From the NCBI GenBank assembly GCA_017634385.1, contig JAGBNN010000010.1:11464-75463 (forward strand): a stretch of DNA of 64,000 nucleotides, in the 5' to 3' direction. The notes under the pieces were generated by a model. The model saw only the letters and a list, made by a program, of their open reading frames with translations. It was not told where the DNA came from and did no database searches. Below, in pieces: positions 60,296-64,000 of the stretch (positions are counted from its first letter, which is position 1; each line of letters starts with the position of its first letter). A program made the position numbers and the translations under genes. The stretch comes from Bacilli bacterium. GTDB taxonomy: Bacteria; Bacillota_I; Bacilli_A; RF39; UBA660.

Positions 60296-61222
60296 ATGGG
60301 ATATGATATGAAAAAGATGGATATGGAAAAATGGAATTTTTATAATGAATTAATACGAAAAAATAAATTAAAATTTATTAATCCATTTTATACAAAGAAA
60401 AAATTTGTAAAGGATTTATATTATAAAAATATGAATAAAATATTAAATTTGAAAAATCCAATAACATTTACTGAAAAACTTAATAAAATAAAATGTGATT
60501 CTAAAAAGATGAAAGAATATTCTATATATGCAGCAAAAGATACTTCAAGAGATTATGTTAAAGAAAAAATAGGTGAAAAATATTTAATAGAACAATATTT
60601 TTCTAAAGAAAAAATAAATGTAGATGATTTAGAAAAATTACCTAATAGTTTTGTATTAAAATGTAATAATGGTAGTGGAACAAATTATATTGTTTTGAAT
60701 AAAAAAGAAGAAAATTTACAAGAAATATGCGATTACATGAACAGTCTTGTGAAAATAGAATATGGATATATACATGGTGAATTTTTATATAATTATATAA
60801 AACCTAGAATAGTTGCTGAAAAATTAATCATTGATAAAAATAATGAAATTCCAGATGATTTAAAATGTTTTTGCTTTCAAGATAATGATGGTAACAAAAG
60901 AAAAATATTATATATTGAAAGAGTTATTGATGACGAACGTTATAGGATAATGTTTGATGAAAATTGGAAAATATTAGATTATGGAGGAAGTTTTGAAAAA
61001 TTAGATATAAAAATTAAAAAACCAAAAAATTACAAAGAAATATTACACGTAATAGATAAGCTGTCTGAAGATTTTAATTTTGTTAGAGTAGATTTGTATG
61101 TAATTAATAATGCTATATATTTTGGAGAATTAACATTTATTCCAACCGCAGGATATTTAAAATTTGATGATAATAAAACAGATAAAATTTGGGGAGAATA
61201 CATTGGAGATAATAAATTATAA
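60296..61222 (+). CDS. TupA-like ATP-grasp protein
   Basis: A 308-residue protein of the TupA-like ATP-grasp group named after teichuronopeptide synthesis. Seen are NPITFTEKLNKIKCDS, the nucleotide segment FVLKCNNGSGTNYIV and VRVDLYVINNAIYFGELTFIP, which holds the metal-binding carboxylates. Such proteins sit in capsule and teichuronic acid loci and may join amino acids to sugars. An AAGGAG site precedes ATG 60296, 4 bases after the preceding stop. Confidence 0.85.
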   Translation: MGYDMKKMDMEKWNFYNELIRKNKLKFINPFYTKKKFVKDLYYKNMNKILNLKNPITFTEKLNKIKCDSKKMKEYSIYAAKDTSRDYVKEKIGEKYLIEQYFSKEKINVDDLEKLPNSFVLKCNNGSGTNYIVLNKKEENLQEICDYMNSLVKIEYGYIHGEFLYNYIKPRIVAEKLIIDKNNEIPDDLKCFCFQDNDGNKRKILYIERVIDDERYRIMFDENWKILDYGGSFEKLDIKIKKPKNYKEILHVIDKLSEDFNFVRVDLYVINNAIYFGELTFIPTAGYLKFDDNKTDKIWGEYIGDNKL

Positions 61223-61246
61223 AAGAACAAAATTGTTCTTTTTTTG
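61221..61246 (+). terminator. Terminator
   Basis: AAAAGAACAA (61221-61230) pairs with TTGTTCTTTT (61233-61242), then Ts. Confidence 0.9.
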
Positions 61247-61275
61247 TTGAATTAAAAAAAATATAATGATATACT
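61247..61275 (+). promoter_or_regulatory. Sigma-A-type promoter
   Basis: TTGAAT (61247-61252) and TATACT (61270-61275), 17-bp spacer, upstream of the gene at 61317. Confidence 0.6.
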
Positions 61276-61316
61276 TATTTTAGATATATACTTGAGAACA
61301 TTCAGGGAGTGGGAAT

Positions 61317-62528
61317 ATGGCGAGAAGTAAGAAGATATGTGTATACACATGTATAACTGGTGAATATGATGAACTTCAACCAATTGAGGTAAAAGAAAAA
61401 AATGTAGATTATGTATGCTTTACTAACAATAAAAAAATAACATCAAATGAATGGAAAGTAATTTACATTGAAGATAACACACTTGATAATTGTAGATTAG
61501 CAAGAAAAATAAAAACAATAGGTCATCCGTATATATCAGAAAATTATAATATAAGCGTATGGATTGATGCTAGAATAATATTTAAAAAGAAAGTAACAGA
61601 TTTTGTTAAAACATATCTTAAATATAATGCGTATGCTTCTATCAGACATCATGCTAGAAATTGTATTTATGATGAAGCCGAAGCATGTATGAAATTAAAT
61701 AAAGATTCAAAAGAGAGTATTTTAAAAGCGGTTAAATTTTAAAAAAAAGAAGGTTATCCAAAACAAAATGGTTTGTATGAAACAACAGTAATAATTAAGA
61801 AGCATAATGATCCTGTAGTTATAAGAACAATGTTTATGTGGTTTAATATGATATGTAATTATAGTAAAAGAGACCAATTAAGTTTTAATTATTGTGTATG
61901 GAAAACAGGGCTAAAAATAAGTGATATAGATATAAATGTATGGAGTAATAGCTGGTTTTATCATATTCCGCATAATCCAAAAGGAGAAATAACTGGTTGT
62001 AGAGTTCATTTTCAAGATGATAGTAAACCTTTTGATTATGATACATTCTATGTTATAGATTACGAGATAAAGAATGGTAAATATTGCTTTGAAACAAAGA
62101 TACCAGTAGACACACAAATTATAAAAGTAAATGTTACTGATGTTCCTTGTGTTGAATATAATGATGTAAAAGTTGAAGGTGTAAAAGTAGATAAAGCTGA
62201 AGTATGGAATAAAATAAATTATAATAATAAAAAAATATTTTATAGTGGATATGGCTATGTATTTTTATATGGAGATTTTAAAAAAAATGATAAATTAAAA
62301 TTTTCTATAAAATTAAAAAAATTGAGTTATCCTGAAGTTTTGGATATTGTTGAAACATTTTCAATTGAAAGAAAAAAGACTGAAAATTCTATAGAAGATT
62401 ATGAAAAAGAGATAGAAAAATTAAGACAAGAATTAAATAGAGTATATAATACAAAATCTTGGAAAATAACAAGACCAATGAGAAAAATAATTGGTATTAT
62501 GAGAAATTTGAAAAAAAAGCGTAAATAA
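61317..62528 (+). pseudogene. DUF616-type glycosyltransferase-like gene split by one in-frame TAA
   Basis: Codons 1-141 and 143-403 are in one frame, separated only by TAA at 61740-61742, so a single base change (TAT or TAC to TAA) explains the break. The first part (KKICVYTCITGEYDELQP, YVCFTNNKK, WIDARIIFKKK) and the first codons after the stop (EGYPKQNGLYETTVIIKKHND) read as one continuous DUF616-like domain, where F-Y/K-K-x-G-Y-P is expected at the junction. The C terminus is a coiled coil ending YNTKSWKITRPMRKI, common in surface glycosyltransferases. The part after the stop has no good start or ribosome site. Likely inactive, a variant allele, or a sequence error beside an A8 run. Confidence 0.8.
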
Positions 62529-62558
62529 GTATATATCTATTGATATATACTTTTTTTT
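62527..62558 (+). terminator. Terminator
   Basis: AAGTATATATC (62527-62537) pairs with GATATATACTT (62542-62552), followed by Ts. Confidence 0.9.
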
Positions 62559-62571
62559 ATGTAAAAAAATA

Positions 62572-62580
62572 TGTTATAAT
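62572..62580 (+). promoter_or_regulatory. Extended -10 promoter for the second cohesin gene
   Basis: TGTTATAAT, about 59 bases before ATG 62639, giving a longer AT-rich leader than elsewhere. Confidence 0.55.
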
Positions 62581-62638
62581 AAAAAATAATAATGGAATTA
62601 ATATATATAAAAGAGAATAATATAATAGGAGGAATATT

Positions 62639-64000
62639 ATGAAAAGAATATATAAAATATTAAGTGTTTTCACAATATTATTTATAACTTTTTTTATTAA
62701 TAAATATAGTGTATATGCTGCAAGTGCTAAAGTAGAATTGTCAGCAAATAAAACTACTGTTGATATAGGTGATACTATAACTGCAACTGTAAAAGTTTCT
62801 GAAATAGATGGAAAACTTGGATCTTGGCTAGTAAATATATCACACAGTTCAGAATTGGTTTTATTAGAAGGAGAAGAAATAATAAGCGAAGTTGGAGATG
62901 GTGAAATAGCTGAAAAAAGTTATGAACTAAAATATAATGCTACAAAATCAGGTACAGCAAGTATAAAAATAACAAAAGCAGAAGTATCAGATTGGTCTTC
63001 AGAAAATTATATAAATGCAACTACTAAGGATTTAAGCATAAATATTAATTCGTTACCAAATACATTTATTCAAATTGATGAACCATCTAAAAATATTGCA
63101 AGAAGTTCAAATATATTTATTAAAGGCTGGGTAATGAGTGAAACTTCAAATAAAAAAGTAAATATATATATAGATGATAAATTAATAAGTGATAATGATA
63201 TAACTTTTGAAACAAGAGAAGATGTAATAAAAGCAATAACAGGGTATGGAAGCAGAGAACAAAATCCAACTCCAGGATATAAAATAGATATTAGCAATAA
63301 TAAATATACAAGTGGAGCTCATACATTAAAAATACAAGTAGTAAATGCCACAAATGGAACTATAATAGCAGAAAAGCAAAAATCATTTACTATAGATCCA
63401 TATAAAGCATTTATACAAGTTGATAGTACATATAATAATGATCTAGTAATTGGTAATAATGTAGAAGTTCGTGGATGGTCAATGAGTGATTCATCTAACA
63501 AAAAAATAAAAATATATTTTGATCAAAAAGAAATTACAAATATTGAAAATATAGTACGAGAAGATGTATTATCATCTATAACAGGATATGGAAGTAGAGA
63601 ACAAAATCCAACTCCAGGATATAAAACAATAATACCTGCAAATTATTTGTCTGAAGGATCACATTACATAATAATAAATCTTGTAGATTTAGATAATAAT
63701 GAGATATTAGGCTCTAAAAAGATATTAGTAAATATAGTTGGAACAAAATCTTTTATTCAAATTGAAAAACCTAAATCAAGTACTTTAATTCAAGAAAGCT
63801 TAACAGTGTCAGGTTGGTCAATGAGTAATATTACATCAAAAGAAATAGAAGTATATATTGATAATACAAAAGTAGAAAATGTAGAAAAAATAGTACGAGA
63901 AGATGTATTAAAAGCAATAACAGGATATGGAAGTAAAGAAGATAATCCAACCCCAGGATTTAAAGTGGTAGTACCAAAAAATTATTTACAGGAAGGAAAA
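62639..64000 (+). CDS. Secreted cohesin protein with tandem Ig-like repeats (partial, runs off the window)
   Basis: 454 codons are open to the window edge; the 3' end is missing. Signal peptide (cleavage near VYA-ASA, about residue 28); cohesin-like domain (about 29-140: VELSANKTTVDIGDTI, GKLGSWLVNISHSSE) clearly related to the protein at 44001; then repeats of 114-115 residues starting at Phe143, Phe258 and Phe372. Each has an FIQ-start, a GW-x-MS segment (GWVMSETSNKKV, GWSMSDSSNKKI, GWSMSNITSKEI), a RED-V motif and GYGSREQNPTPGY. The repeats resemble Ig-like modules in clostridial cell-wall hydrolases. AGGAGG precedes the ATG. Whether it ends in a catalytic domain, dockerin or anchor cannot be seen. 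Confidence 0.82.
   Translation, partial: MKRIYKILSVFTILFITFFINKYSVYAASAKVELSANKTTVDIGDTITATVKVSEIDGKLGSWLVNISHSSELVLLEGEEIISEVGDGEIAEKSYELKYNATKSGTASIKITKAEVSDWSSENYINATTKDLSININSLPNTFIQIDEPSKNIARSSNIFIKGWVMSETSNKKVNIYIDDKLISDNDITFETREDVIKAITGYGSREQNPTPGYKIDISNNKYTSGAHTLKIQVVNATNGTIIAEKQKSFTIDPYKAFIQVDSTYNNDLVIGNNVEVRGWSMSDSSNKKIKIYFDQKEITNIENIVREDVLSSITGYGSREQNPTPGYKTIIPANYLSEGSHYIIINLVDLDNNEILGSKKILVNIVGTKSFIQIEKPKSSTLIQESLTVSGWSMSNITSKEIEVYIDNTKVENVEKIVREDVLKAITGYGSKEDNPTPGFKVVVPKNYLQEGK
63065..64000 (+). repeat. 342-base in-frame repeats encoding Ig-like modules
   Basis: The segment encoding GYGSREQNPTPGY begins at about 63239, 63581 and 63920, a period of 342 and 339 bases. Copies 1 and 2 are nearly identical in DNA across that segment, indicating recent duplication or gene conversion. 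Confidence 0.85.

Noticed and set aside
61773..62528. Independent gene starting at TTG 61773
   Set aside because: It is in the same frame as the upstream part, lacks a properly spaced ribosome site, and its first codons continue the upstream domain, so it is the second half of a split gene.
1..64000. tRNA or rRNA genes, CRISPR arrays, insertion sequences, prophage, replication origin
   Set aside because: No G+C-rich RNA-like islands, regularly spaced identical repeats, transposase or integrase motifs, or DnaA-box clusters were seen on reading through.
1..64000. Mycoplasma-type code with TGA as Trp
   Set aside because: TGA ends genes at conserved positions and in tight overlaps, and conserved Trp residues are TGG.

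Overview
The window is a strongly AT-rich, gene-dense chromosomal segment of a Firmicutes-type bacterium that has a cell wall. The evidence is a Gram-positive PolC polymerase, an LTA-synthase-like sulfatase, a LytR-CpsA-Psr protein, a B. subtilis-like miaB-ymcA pair, AGGAGG-type ribosome binding sites and very short intergenic gaps. TGA is used as a stop (for example at the ends of miaB, the HAD gene and several overlapping gene pairs) and Trp is TGG, so this is not a code-4 Mycoplasma. My inference is an uncultured, host-associated Bacilli/Mollicutes-related lineage such as RF39. Almost all genes lie on the + strand in short transcription units separated by hairpin terminators whose T-tracts often run straight into an extended -10 promoter. 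I saw no rRNA, tRNA, CRISPR array or insertion sequence, and no stretch of more than 300 bases lacks a gene.

Region 1-9.6 kb: a TetR repressor divergent from a MacB/FtsX-type ABC exporter and a cation diffusion facilitator, with two near-identical operator-like repeats bracketing the exporter promoter; then a GNAT acetyltransferase, a HAD-like protein, topoisomerase III, and a MerR regulator with a classic 19-bp-spacer promoter controlling an orphan VirD4/TraG-like ATPase. Region 9.7-33.5 kb is mostly housekeeping: a membrane-anchored surface protein, a YkpA-like ABC-F protein, PolC, formate-THF ligase, dCMP deaminase, PRPP synthetase, MiaB and YmcA-like proteins, a YgjP-like metallopeptidase, a TrmH-family methyltransferase, RimM, TrmD (with a long C-terminal extension), TrpS, a DUF1848 protein and a Nudix hydrolase. 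It is interrupted at 22.2-25.0 kb by a large protein with two, perhaps three, HEPN-type Rx4H motifs.

Region 33.6-45.5 kb is an envelope cluster: a degenerate GGDEF receptor with two solute-binding-like sensor domains, a YihY membrane protein, an LTA-synthase-like enzyme, an LCP ligase with EGF-like repeats and a Gly/Ser tail, a secreted glucosaminidase ending in a dockerin, and directly after it a membrane-anchored cohesin protein. Region 45.5-62.5 kb is a polysaccharide locus: acyltransferase, two paralogous GT-C proteins flanking a Wzy-like polymerase, several glycosyltransferases including an Alg14/Alg13 pair, the complete dTDP-rhamnose pathway (rmlA, rmlC, rmlD, rmlB) with RmlA fused to an N-terminal helix-turn-helix domain, a TupA-like ATP-grasp protein, and a glycosyltransferase-like gene split by one in-frame stop. 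The window ends inside a second cohesin protein carrying tandem Ig-like repeats.

Together the right half describes a cell that builds a rhamnose-containing surface polymer, attaches it through an LCP protein, and displays proteins through cohesin-dockerin pairing. The most unusual items are the HTH-RmlA fusion with an operator-like dyad in its promoter, the adjacent dockerin/cohesin genes, and the multi-HEPN protein. All family names come from reading motifs and remembered homologues; no database search was run.
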